From the NCBI GenBank assembly GCA_910588935.1, contig CAJUSM010000027.1:1-18539 (forward strand): a DNA stretch of 18,539 nt, in the 5' to 3' direction. The notes beneath the pieces were generated by a model. It was not told the origin of the DNA and made no database searches. It saw nothing but the letters and a program-made list of their open reading frames with translations. Shown one piece after another: positions 1-6,451 of the stretch (position 1 is its first letter; every line of letters starts with the position of its first letter). Position numbers and translations under genes: made by a program. The DNA is from an uncultured Oscillospiraceae bacterium (lineage in GTDB: Bacteria > Bacillota > Clostridia > Oscillospirales > Acutalibacteraceae).

Positions 1-1
1 G

Positions 2-466
2 CCTAAGCCTGTACCTCTGGTTCCCACGGGAGAAAAACCGAAACCTTCGGCAGAGAAGGAAAAGCCGAAGCCGGTTTCCCCGCCCCCTGTACAGCCGGAA
101 GAAGCAAAGCCGGTGCAGGATGACGCCCAACTGGTTCAGCCAGGGCCCAAGATCCCCGAGCCAAAAACGGTGACGGAACAGAATCAAGAATCCCAGGAAC
201 CGGCGGCAAAGCCCAAGCCTAAGCGGCGGGAGCCAGAACAGCTTTCTTTTGGCCGGGGGCTGCAGGTTATGCTTAATGGCAAGCCTCTGCGTTTAGAGCC
301 CAAAGGGGAGACGGAGGATTTTTACCTGATGGATGTGCTGGAACACTCTGGCTTGGATTTTAGCAATTTGGACCGGCCGGTGGAGTTGAAGGTGAATGGG
401 GCAGACGGGCAGTTTAGCCAAATTTTGAAGCAGAACGACCAGGTTACCATTCGCTATCGGGAGTGA
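2..466 (+). CDS. C-terminal part of a Pro/Lys/Glu-rich protein, possibly FtsA-like (5' truncated)
   Basis: The frame is open from the left edge to TGA/stop at 464-466, so this is the 3' end of a longer gene. The visible 154 residues are a low-complexity linker rich in Pro, Lys and Glu (roughly the first 77) followed by a compact domain starting near LSFGRGLQVMLNGKPL and ending QNDQVTIRYRE. The pattern 'V.LNGKP..L......F...D.L...G.D......PV.L.VNG....F...LK..D.V.I.Y.E' resembles the small beta-rich C-terminal domain I recall from long FtsA-like (cell division / actin-fold ATPase) proteins of Clostridia. None of the ATPase core lies in the window, so this assignment is tentative. A GTG at 113 lies inside the linker and is unlikely to be the real start. 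It ends 76 bases before the lipoprotein gene with no terminator seen between them, so the two may be co-transcribed. Confidence 0.55.
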   Translation, partial: PKPVPLVPTGEKPKPSAEKEKPKPVSPPPVQPEEAKPVQDDAQLVQPGPKIPEPKTVTEQNQESQEPAAKPKPKRREPEQLSFGRGLQVMLNGKPLRLEPKGETEDFYLMDVLEHSGLDFSNLDRPVELKVNGADGQFSQILKQNDQVTIRYRE

Positions 467-542
467 AGGCGAAACCTCTTGCCCTGTGCGGGAGATTCCT
501 GGGCAAAGAATGAGCCGGAATAAAAGGAAAGATGTGATACCC

Positions 543-1025
543 ATGAATATGAGAATACAGTTAAAAACGGTTTCCCTGGTTTTGGCCGGCCTGGTACTGG
601 CGGCAGGGCTTTCCGCCTGCGGCGGGGGAGGGGGTTCTTCCAGCTCTTCCGGCGGTACCCTGGCCCAGGGGTCCGATCCCACAGTAAATGGCTCTTCCGG
701 TTCGGGCTCTGGCTCGGCTCTGGCGGCCTCCAGCGCGGTGCAGGTGGAAGAAAGGCATATGATGACCGTGGACGAAACCGCGGACTTTTTCCTTAAGCTC
801 ACCCCCAAAGAGCTGGGCTTAGAGGGGGAGAGCATGGAAGAGTACGAAGTATACCCAAGCGAAAAGGCGGTTCCGGTGAATGGCCTGCCCTGTATGAAAC
901 TTATTGTGTACCAAAAGTCCACCGCCGGCACAAATGCGCCGGTAAGTACTTATTTGGTGGCCAGAGATGGCACGGCTGTTTACCAGATACAGGGTGAAAT
1001 TGCGGTGGAGCTGGAATTATTTTGA
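543..1025 (+). CDS. Small predicted lipoprotein of unknown function
   Basis: 160 residues from ATG 543. An AAGGAA-type ribosome binding site sits about 12 bases upstream, and this start gives a classic lipoprotein signal peptide: positive N-terminus (R4, K8), hydrophobic core, lipobox L23-S24-A25-C26. The upstream in-frame GTG at 486 and ATG at 510 would put a charged stretch before the signal, so they are disfavoured. After the acylated Cys comes a Gly/Ser-rich tether (to about residue 66), then a roughly 95-residue domain beginning near VQVEERHMMTVDETADFFLK. The domain ends in short beta-like segments (MKLIVYQKS, STYLVARDGTAVYQIQ). I do not recognise the family. It is predicted to be anchored to the outer face of the membrane. 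The stop codon overlaps a TTGACA sequence. No link to motility can be shown beyond its position just upstream of the flagellar operon. Confidence 0.8.
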   Translation: MNMRIQLKTVSLVLAGLVLAAGLSACGGGGGSSSSSGGTLAQGSDPTVNGSSGSGSGSALAASSAVQVEERHMMTVDETADFFLKLTPKELGLEGESMEEYEVYPSEKAVPVNGLPCMKLIVYQKSTAGTNAPVSTYLVARDGTAVYQIQGEIAVELELF

Positions 1026-1153
1026 CAAAAAAGTGAAAATATTTTACAGAAGAAGTGGATACATATAGAGAGAAGCCTGGAAAGGTATGGCCGGCTTAAT
1101 CTGAAAAGCCATCTCTACGGCATGATTTCCCAAAAGAAATTACCTGTTAGGTC

Positions 1154-1182
1154 TTGCAGAATTTGCCGAAACGTGCTATACT
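1154..1182 (+). promoter_or_regulatory. Sigma-A-type promoter for the flgB operon
   Basis: TTGCAG (1154-1159), a 17-base spacer and TATACT (1177-1182), with TG one base before the -10 (TGC-TATACT, extended -10). It matches 4/6 at -35 and 5/6 at -10 with ideal spacing. A start near 1189 is predicted, giving a leader of about 249 nt to flgB. It is the best promoter in the gap. The assignment rests on sequence match only. Confidence 0.65.
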
Positions 1183-1197
1183 GATTTCATCTGATAA

Positions 1198-1276
1198 GAT
1201 CGGCGTGCTTGCACAGTTTTTAATGGAAAGCATTGGTTAAAGTTACTTAAATTGTTGGGTTGAGCAGGCGCCGATT
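1198..1276 (+). ncRNA. Long-range helix in the flgB leader (candidate cis-regulatory RNA domain)
   Basis: GATCGGCG (1198-1205) pairs with CGCCGATT (1269-1276), and TGCT (1206-1209) pairs with AGCA (1263-1266) across a GG bulge (1267-1268). This makes about 12 pairs (one G-U) closing a 53-nt AU-rich lumen. Within the lumen, TTTAA and TTAAA plus AATG and CATT could form a further hairpin. The element begins about 10 nt after the predicted transcription start. It does not match the c-di-GMP-I, c-di-GMP-II or other riboswitch consensus sequences I can recall. The pairing is seen in the sequence; the regulatory role is inferred. Confidence 0.4.
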
Positions 1277-1352
1277 GCAAAGAAAGATGAAGAAATGGCA
1301 TTCATGCCGGCAGCGAGAAAAGTGTGCCAGCGTGTTTTCTTGTTGTCTATGT

Positions 1353-1403
1353 TGCTTTTTTTAAAGCACGGCTGCGGCTGAATCCTTAGGCTTGGGTGCT
1401 TTT
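1353..1403 (+). promoter_or_regulatory. Mutually exclusive hairpins before flgB (possible attenuator)
   Basis: AAAGCAC at 1363-1369 has two partners. Upstream, TGCTTT (1353-1358) gives a 6-bp stem with a four-T loop. Downstream, GTGCTTT (1396-1402) gives a 7-bp stem ending in a short T-run (1400-1403), a weak terminator shape. The two stems share the same bases and cannot coexist, the usual layout of an antiterminator/terminator pair. The downstream stem has a 26-nt loop and only four Ts, so termination could be inefficient. It lies 21 bases before the flgB ribosome binding site. Confidence 0.35.
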
Positions 1404-1437
1404 CCTGATGTAAAATGCCTGTGAAGGAGGAATCGTC

Positions 1438-1827
1438 TTGAACGGCCTTACCAATAACAGTATGCGGATGCTGGAGCGCTCTATGGAGTTTCTATGGGCA
1501 AAACAGACCGCTTTGCTAGACAATGTCTCCAATGCGGAGACGCCTAATTATAAGCCCAAACTGGTGACCTTTGAAGAGGACTTTCAGGCCCAGCTGGAGG
1601 CGGCTGACTCTGGAAAAAACAAGGCCACCCGGAAGGCTATGCGCAATACCATAGAGAATGCCTCCTGGAATGTGGAAGAGATTGGCGAAACCACCAGGAT
1701 GGACGATAACGGCGTAAACATTACCGAGCAGATGACAGAGTTGGTTCGCAACGCTTACCAGATGCAGTATGTATACCAGAGCATTAACAGCGATTTGTCG
1801 GCCTTAAGAACGGCAATTGGCGGCTGA
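1438..1827 (+). CDS. flgB: Flagellar basal body rod protein FlgB
   Basis: 129 residues, usual for FlgB (about 130). FlgB is a proximal rod subunit exported through the flagellar type III system and assembled on the MS ring/FliE. The rod-family N-terminal motif is present as LDNVSNAETPNYKPK (family ANN.AN..TP.YK), and the C-terminal amphipathic segment with NAYQMQYVYQSINSDLSALRTAI is the axial-protein coiled-coil region. The start is TTG 1438, set by the strong AAGGAGG at 1424-1430 with 7 bases of spacing; no ATG with a better site is present. It is the first gene of the operon and is followed 21 bases later by flgC. Confidence 0.95.
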   Translation: MNGLTNNSMRMLERSMEFLWAKQTALLDNVSNAETPNYKPKLVTFEEDFQAQLEAADSGKNKATRKAMRNTIENASWNVEEIGETTRMDDNGVNITEQMTELVRNAYQMQYVYQSINSDLSALRTAIGG

Positions 1828-1848
1828 TAGGAAAGGATTGGAACTGAG

Positions 1849-2310
1849 ATGGCATTTTTAGGCACTATGAATATTGTAGGCTCTGGGTTAACGGCTCAGC
1901 AGCTGCGGCTTGATATTATTTCAGAGAATATTACCAATATGAATACTACCCGCACAGAAGACGGCGAGGACCCTTACCGCCGGAAAATGGTGGTTTTTGA
2001 AGCCCAGGGCGGAAGGAATAATTTCCGCATGGCCATGGCCTCTGCTATGGGAGCTTCCAACCGGGAGGCAGATGGCACTGGCGGCGTTCGAGTAGTAGAA
2101 ATTGCGGAAGATCCCAGCGAGTTCCCGCTGAGCTATGAGCCCACTCATCCCGATGCCAATGAGGAGGGCTATCTTCGTTTGCCCAATATTACCCTGGTAA
2201 AAGAGATTACAGACGCTATGGCGGCCACTCAGGCTTATTCTGCCAATGTAACCGCCTTTAATACCCTGAAATCTGTGATTTCCCGGGGATTGGAACTTGG
2301 CAGCCGGTAG
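1849..2310 (+). CDS. flgC: Flagellar basal body rod protein FlgC
   Basis: 153 residues, typical for FlgC. This proximal rod subunit polymerises with FlgB, FlgF and FlgG in the periplasm-equivalent space and cell wall. The N-terminal rod motif reads LRLDIISENITNMNTTRTEDG and the C-terminus has the axial helix ending FNTLKSVISRGLELGSR. The mid-region VVEIAEDPSEFPLSYEPTHP and GYLRLPNI are characteristic FlgC stretches (family 'DP.GYV..PN'). AGGAAAGG lies about 12 bases before ATG 1849. A 109-base spacer without a clear terminator separates it from fliE. Confidence 0.96.
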   Translation: MAFLGTMNIVGSGLTAQQLRLDIISENITNMNTTRTEDGEDPYRRKMVVFEAQGGRNNFRMAMASAMGASNREADGTGGVRVVEIAEDPSEFPLSYEPTHPDANEEGYLRLPNITLVKEITDAMAATQAYSANVTAFNTLKSVISRGLELGSR

Positions 2311-2419
2311 GCCCCAGGTGGCTGAAATCTTGCTTTAAGTGATTTTTGTTTTGGAAATAAAGGCGCACCCAGGTTTTTGCCCGGGGAGGCTTTAATATAC
2401 GAAAGGAAGTTGAGACGCG

Positions 2420-2716
2420 ATGATCAATTCAATAAACCCCATCTCCCCTGTGGTAAAAACCGGCGGCCTTCAGGCGGCCGAGGCAGTGGAAGCCCAGGGG
2501 AACTTTGGCGACATATTTCGCTCTGCCATTGACGCGGTGAAGGAGACGGACGCGGAAAAGACCCAGATGCAGTATTTAATGGCCACTGGACAGCTAGACA
2601 ATCCCGCGGCGTTAACCCTGGCCGGCAGCAAGTACGAGATGTCCGTAAATCTGCTTGTGCAGCTGAGGAACAGGGCCTTAGAGGCGTATAACGAGCTCGT
2701 GCGCACCAGCCTGTAA
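2420..2716 (+). CDS. fliE: Flagellar hook-basal body complex protein FliE
   Basis: 98 residues, matching the family length of about 100. FliE joins the MS ring (FliF) to the proximal rod and is among the first axial proteins exported. The central segment FGDIFRSAIDAVKETDAEK and the C-terminal MSVNLLVQLRNRALEAYNELVR (family 'A.L....V.VRNK..EAY.EI...') identify it. AAAGGAAG sits about 11 bases upstream of ATG 2420. fliF begins 47 bases downstream behind an AGGAGG site. Confidence 0.94.
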   Translation: MINSINPISPVVKTGGLQAAEAVEAQGNFGDIFRSAIDAVKETDAEKTQMQYLMATGQLDNPAALTLAGSKYEMSVNLLVQLRNRALEAYNELVRTSL

Positions 2717-2763
2717 AGCGGGCTGCTGAATTAGGTTGCAGCCAGGCTTAGGAGGTTGAGCAA

Positions 2764-4407
2764 GTGGAAGAAAAGGCAAAGGATATATGGTCCCGCGTAA
2801 AAGAAACGGCGGGAGGCTTGAGCAAAACGGTAAAAATCGTTATCGTTGCCGCGGTTGTGGCGGCGTTGGCAGGCCTGGCCATACTGGTGGCATGGAACTC
2901 TAACACCGAGTATGTCCCCCTGTTTACCGGTTTAACCAGTGAAGATATGTCGTCCATTACAAAATACCTGAATGAGAACGGCGTAACCGAATTCAAGATT
3001 GAGGGTACAGATACCATTACGGTGCCCAAAGACCAGGATTCCGACCTAAAGGCCAAACTGCTGGCAGAAGGTTTCCCCAGCTCGGGGACTGACTATGCCC
3101 TGTATCTGGATCATATCAGCTCTCTGGCTACAGAGTCGGACCGGGCTATGATGTACCTGTTTGACCTGCAGGACCGGCTGGCGGGCACCATACGCCGGTT
3201 TGACGGCGTAAAGGACGCGGTGGTAAATATTACCCAGGGAGAGGACAGGCGCTATGTCCTTAGCCAGGATAATATTATTGAGGCCTCAGCCTCGGTTGTG
3301 GTGACGATGGAGGAAAAGGCCGTGCTGAACCAGAAGCTGGCCGAGTCCATACGGGCCACTGTTAGCCACGCGGTAAAGGGCCTGGTTATTGATAATGTGG
3401 ATATCCGGGACAGTGAAGGCAATACATATGACGAAGGCGACGCCCAGGCCACAGTGAACAGCACTGCCGCCCAGCTGAAAATGGAGCTGGAAGAGGAGCA
3501 GAACAAGAAGCTCCAGAAGCAGGTAATGGATGTGCTTATCCCCATATTTGGAGAAGGAAACGTGGCGGTCAGTGTGAATACTACAGTGGATGTGAGCATA
3601 TCTACCTCAGAGTCCACAGAGTTTAGCCAGCCTGATTGGGCGGGCGGCAATACCAACGGCAAGGGAATTATTGGCAGCTATGTGTGGTCTGCCGAGATTG
3701 TGCCTGGCGATGAGGGTACAGGCGGTGTTCCCGGCACCACCACAAATTCTGATTTTCCCAATTATGTAGAAAATTTCCAGCCTACAGGAGATGAAGAAGC
3801 CCTTAAGGGCAGCGGCCAAACCGACTTTGAAAACAACAAGACCACCACCACCCGGTCTATTCCTGCGGGAATTATCACGGATGTAACTGTGGCGGTGAGT
3901 ATAAACAGCGAGGTGCCCAACACCACCAATCCTCAGGACCTGGTGGGGCATGTGGGCCGGGCGGCGGGCATTTTGCCTGCCCAGCAGAACGACAAGATCT
4001 CGGTAATCAGCCACCAGTTCTACCGGCCTGATACTCAAACCACTACCCAGCCGGTGCTCAATCCCTTTGCGGATATTCCGCTGTGGGTCTACCTGGCCCT
4101 ATTGGCTGGCTTGTTCCTGTTTATGCTGCTGTTTACTGTGTTTGTGCTGCTGGGCCGCCGCCGCAACCGCAAGAACCTCCAGATGCTGGAGCCTGTGGCG
4201 GTAATTACTCCCGAGGATATGATTCAAGAGGAGCTGCCTGTTGTAGAGGCGGCAGAAGAGCCCGCCGGCGCGGATATTATGGATGTACATACCGAGAAGA
4301 GCATGGAGCTGCGCAAGAATGTGCGCGAGCTGGCTGAGAAGAACCCGGAGATCGCGGCGCAGATGATCAAGGCGCTGCTGAAGGGAGATGAAAACGCCAA
4401 TGGCTGA
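2764..4407 (+). CDS. fliF: Flagellar MS-ring protein FliF
   Basis: 547 residues, usual for FliF. It forms the membrane MS ring that carries the rotor and houses the export gate. There is a short cytoplasmic N-terminus, a transmembrane segment at about 24-44 (VIVAAVVAALAGLAILVAW), then YscJ-like ring-building domains. The family signature YVPLFTGLTSEDMSSITKYL is followed by LLAEGFPSSGTDY. A variable periplasmic loop with TTTTRSIPAGIITDVTVAVSI leads to a second transmembrane segment (about 440-462), then a cytoplasmic tail that binds FliG (ending ELAEKNPEIAAQMIKALLKG, typical FliF C-terminus). The start is GTG 2764, with AGGAGG at 2750-2755 and 8 bases of spacing. The 3' end overlaps the fliG start by 8 bases, suggesting translational coupling. 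Confidence 0.97.
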   Translation: MEEKAKDIWSRVKETAGGLSKTVKIVIVAAVVAALAGLAILVAWNSNTEYVPLFTGLTSEDMSSITKYLNENGVTEFKIEGTDTITVPKDQDSDLKAKLLAEGFPSSGTDYALYLDHISSLATESDRAMMYLFDLQDRLAGTIRRFDGVKDAVVNITQGEDRRYVLSQDNIIEASASVVVTMEEKAVLNQKLAESIRATVSHAVKGLVIDNVDIRDSEGNTYDEGDAQATVNSTAAQLKMELEEEQNKKLQKQVMDVLIPIFGEGNVAVSVNTTVDVSISTSESTEFSQPDWAGGNTNGKGIIGSYVWSAEIVPGDEGTGGVPGTTTNSDFPNYVENFQPTGDEEALKGSGQTDFENNKTTTTRSIPAGIITDVTVAVSINSEVPNTTNPQDLVGHVGRAAGILPAQQNDKISVISHQFYRPDTQTTTQPVLNPFADIPLWVYLALLAGLFLFMLLFTVFVLLGRRRNRKNLQMLEPVAVITPEDMIQEELPVVEAAEEPAGADIMDVHTEKSMELRKNVRELAEKNPEIAAQMIKALLKGDENANG

Positions 4408-5527
4408 AAGGACCAAAGAAAAGCCTAAGAAGGGCAAAAAGGCGGAAAAAGCCGCTGCCGAGACAGCGACAGCGGCGGTCCAGGAGGAAACCCAGGAGGT
4501 CCCTGGGCTGGGCCAGCCCTCTTTAATCGATACCATGAGCGGCGCGCAGAAGGCCGCGGCGGTTATTGTTTCCTTGGGCGTGGATAAGGCGTCTCAGCTG
4601 TACCAGTACATGGAGCCTGAGGATGTGGAGATGATCACCCTGGAGGTGGCTAAGCTTGGCTACCTGGATGCGGACTCCACAGAGGCGGTGCTTAACGAGT
4701 ACTACCAGATGTGCATGACCAACAAGGCTGTAACAGAGGGTGGGCTTGAGTACGCCCGCACTGTGCTGGAAAAGGCTTTTGGCGCCCAAACCGCCAGCTC
4801 TTTGCTGGATAAGGTTACCAAGTCTTTAAAGAACCGGGAATTCGCCTTTATGAACAAGGCCGGGGAAAAGGACCTGTTTACAGCCCTGCAGAACGAACGG
4901 CCCCAGACCATTGCCCTGGTTCTCTCTTATGTAGACCCGGATAAGGCGGCGGCAGTAATCGCCCAGCTGGAGCCGGAAAATCAGATTAAGGTGGTGGAGC
5001 GCATCGCCACTATGGATAGCGCTTCCCCTACCGCGGTAAAAATTATCGAGGCGGAAATGTCTAATAAATTTGCCAATATCTTTAGCAGCAACAATGTTCA
5101 GGTGGGCGGCATAGACTTTGTGGCCGACGTGATGAACAATGTGGACCGGGTCAGCGAGAAGACCATCTTCGACGGCCTTACCATGTACGATGCTGTTCTG
5201 GCCGACGAGATCCGCAAGCGTATGTTTGTGTTCGAGGATATCCTTACCATGGACGACCGGTCTGTTCAGCGCTTTGTTCGGGACTGCGATACCCACGACC
5301 TGGTGCTGGCGCTCAAGTCTGCTACCAGCGAGCTGGCCAACAAGCTGTTCAAAAATATGTCTACCCGCATGGCCGAGTCCATCAAGGACGACCTGGAGAT
5401 TACCACCAACGTGCGCATGAAGGACGTGGACGACGCCCAGCAGCGCATTGTGGGCGTAATCCGAGACCTAGAGGCCAAGAACGAAATTATTATCCTCAAG
5501 GGCGGCAAGGACGATATTATTGCTTGA
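4400..5527 (+). CDS. fliG: Flagellar motor switch protein FliG
   Basis: FliG is the rotor protein that binds FliF, FliM and the stator MotA and transmits torque. From ATG 4400 it has 375 residues, about 40 more than the usual 335. The extra part is a Lys/Ala/Glu-rich N-terminal tail (about residues 3-45). The N-domain starts near LIDTMSGAQKAAAVIVSLG, the middle domain has NERPQTIALVLSYVDPDKAA (the usual EHPQ reads ERPQ), and the torque helix region is MFVFEDILTMDDRSVQRFVR. ATG 4388 is an in-frame alternative, but AAGGGAG (4381-4387) touches it, while spacing to 4400 is 12, so 4400 is preferred. It overlaps the fliF stop. A 63-base gap follows before fliH. Confidence 0.96.
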   Translation: MAERTKEKPKKGKKAEKAAAETATAAVQEETQEVPGLGQPSLIDTMSGAQKAAAVIVSLGVDKASQLYQYMEPEDVEMITLEVAKLGYLDADSTEAVLNEYYQMCMTNKAVTEGGLEYARTVLEKAFGAQTASSLLDKVTKSLKNREFAFMNKAGEKDLFTALQNERPQTIALVLSYVDPDKAAAVIAQLEPENQIKVVERIATMDSASPTAVKIIEAEMSNKFANIFSSNNVQVGGIDFVADVMNNVDRVSEKTIFDGLTMYDAVLADEIRKRMFVFEDILTMDDRSVQRFVRDCDTHDLVLALKSATSELANKLFKNMSTRMAESIKDDLEITTNVRMKDVDDAQQRIVGVIRDLEAKNEIIILKGGKDDIIA

Positions 5528-5590
5528 TGGCCTTAGGATAGGGCTTTACGTTGTTAGCTTACAATATGAAGGAGAAGGGAGATTGCCGGC

Positions 5591-6433
5591 GTGCCGAATA
5601 TTTTTAAGCGTTTTGTAAATATAACCGCGGATAAATATGTGTTTCCGGACGCCGACGAGCTTACCGTAGCTGAGCCGGAGCCAGAGCCGGAACCCCAGGC
5701 GATACCGGAGCTGACCCAGCCGGACGCGGAGCCGGAGGAGGCGGAACCGGAACCGGAACCAGAGCCCACAGCCATTGACTTTGCCCAGATACAGGCGGAC
5801 GCTATTTTGGCCCAGGCCGAGGAGGAGGCCCGGCAGCTGAAAGAAAAGGCCATTGCCGAGGCCCAGGCCGAGGTTGAAACCATGCGCTCCAACGCTCGGG
5901 AAGAGGGCTACCGCATGGGCTATGCCCAGGGTATGGGCGAGGGCAGGGCAGAGGGCCGGCAGGAGCTGGAGAAGAAGGCCGCTGCCCAAGAAAAGGAAAT
6001 TCAGCAATTTATGAAAGAGGCCCTGCGCGCCCGGGACCAGATGCTGGAGGACTGCAGGCAGGAACTGAAGGAGCTGGCCCTGACCATTGCCGAAAAGGTG
6101 ATTCGGGTTAGCTTAAAAAGCAGCGGAGATATTCTCATCCGCATGATTGAGTCGGCTACAGCCAAGCGCCGGCGGTGTGAGTGGGTACAGATCTATATTG
6201 CCGATTGTGATGCCAAGGCCTCCGCCTCTACTGTACCGGAACTGGCGGAAGCTATGTCCAGGCTTTCCGACAGGGTGCGGATTATTCCCATGGCAGACGA
6301 TGAGTCTGGCACTTGCATTATTGAGATGCCAGACGAAATTTTGGATGTTAGCGTTTCCACCCAGCTGGACAATCTTCGGGGAATTATATCCAATGCCGAC
6401 ATAGATAGGAGCCCCAGTGGCTGGCCGGGCTAA
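5591..6433 (+). CDS. fliH: Flagellar export-apparatus stator protein FliH
   Basis: 280 residues. FliH binds FliI and holds the export ATPase at the base. The N-terminus PNIFKRFVNIT precedes a strongly acidic Pro-Glu repeat linker (about residues 30-60, runs of PEPEPEPEP). A long helical coiled coil rich in Ala/Glu/Gln follows (about 65-170, with glycine-spaced GYRMGYAQGMGEGRAEGRQE, the FliH GxxxG-type segment). The C-terminal domain (KELALTIAEKVIRVSL and later VRIIPMADDESGTCIIEMPD) is the E/V-ATPase peripheral-stalk-like part. The start is GTG 5591, with a GGAGAAGGGA purine-rich site about 10 bases upstream. fliI starts 18 bases after its stop. Confidence 0.9.
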   Translation: MPNIFKRFVNITADKYVFPDADELTVAEPEPEPEPQAIPELTQPDAEPEEAEPEPEPEPTAIDFAQIQADAILAQAEEEARQLKEKAIAEAQAEVETMRSNAREEGYRMGYAQGMGEGRAEGRQELEKKAAAQEKEIQQFMKEALRARDQMLEDCRQELKELALTIAEKVIRVSLKSSGDILIRMIESATAKRRRCEWVQIYIADCDAKASASTVPELAEAMSRLSDRVRIIPMADDESGTCIIEMPDEILDVSVSTQLDNLRGIISNADIDRSPSGWPG

Positions 6434-6451
6434 AAGGATGGTGGCGGGCTG

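Larger units (their letters stand above)
1026..1437 (+). other. 412-base gene-free region holding the flagellar operon promoter and leader
   Basis: No credible protein gene is seen on either strand. The left part (1026-1150) is AT-rich and includes TTGACA at 1022-1027, followed 17 bases later by a poor -10 (TACAGA), and a near-palindrome around AAAATATTTT (1036-1045). The right part carries a strong sigma-A promoter (1154-1182) and, from about 1189, an untranslated leader of about 249 nt with a long-range helix and competing hairpins, described separately. An AAGGAGG site (1424-1430) precedes the flgB TTG start. Confidence 0.75.

Noticed and set aside
479..508. TTGCCC/GGGCAA inverted repeat after the first gene as a terminator
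   Set aside because: The loop is long and no T-run follows.
486..542. Upstream GTG/ATG starts for the lipoprotein gene
   Set aside because: They place a charged stretch before the signal peptide. ATG 543 has a suitable ribosome site and gives a normal lipoprotein signal.
1248..1276. Possible sigma-28 (flagellar) promoter TAAA ... GCCGATTG in the flgB leader
   Set aside because: The spacer is 18 bases rather than about 15, the -10 is imperfect, and GCCGATT is already explained as one arm of the leader helix.
1183..1437. Known c-di-GMP riboswitch (class I or II) before flgB
   Set aside because: The conserved GCAAACC/GCAAAGCC core of class I and the class II core I recall are not present. A covariance search would settle it.
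1026..1437. Invertible 'flagellar switch' like that of Clostridioides difficile
   Set aside because: No pair of long (about 20-base) inverted repeats bounds a segment in this gap.
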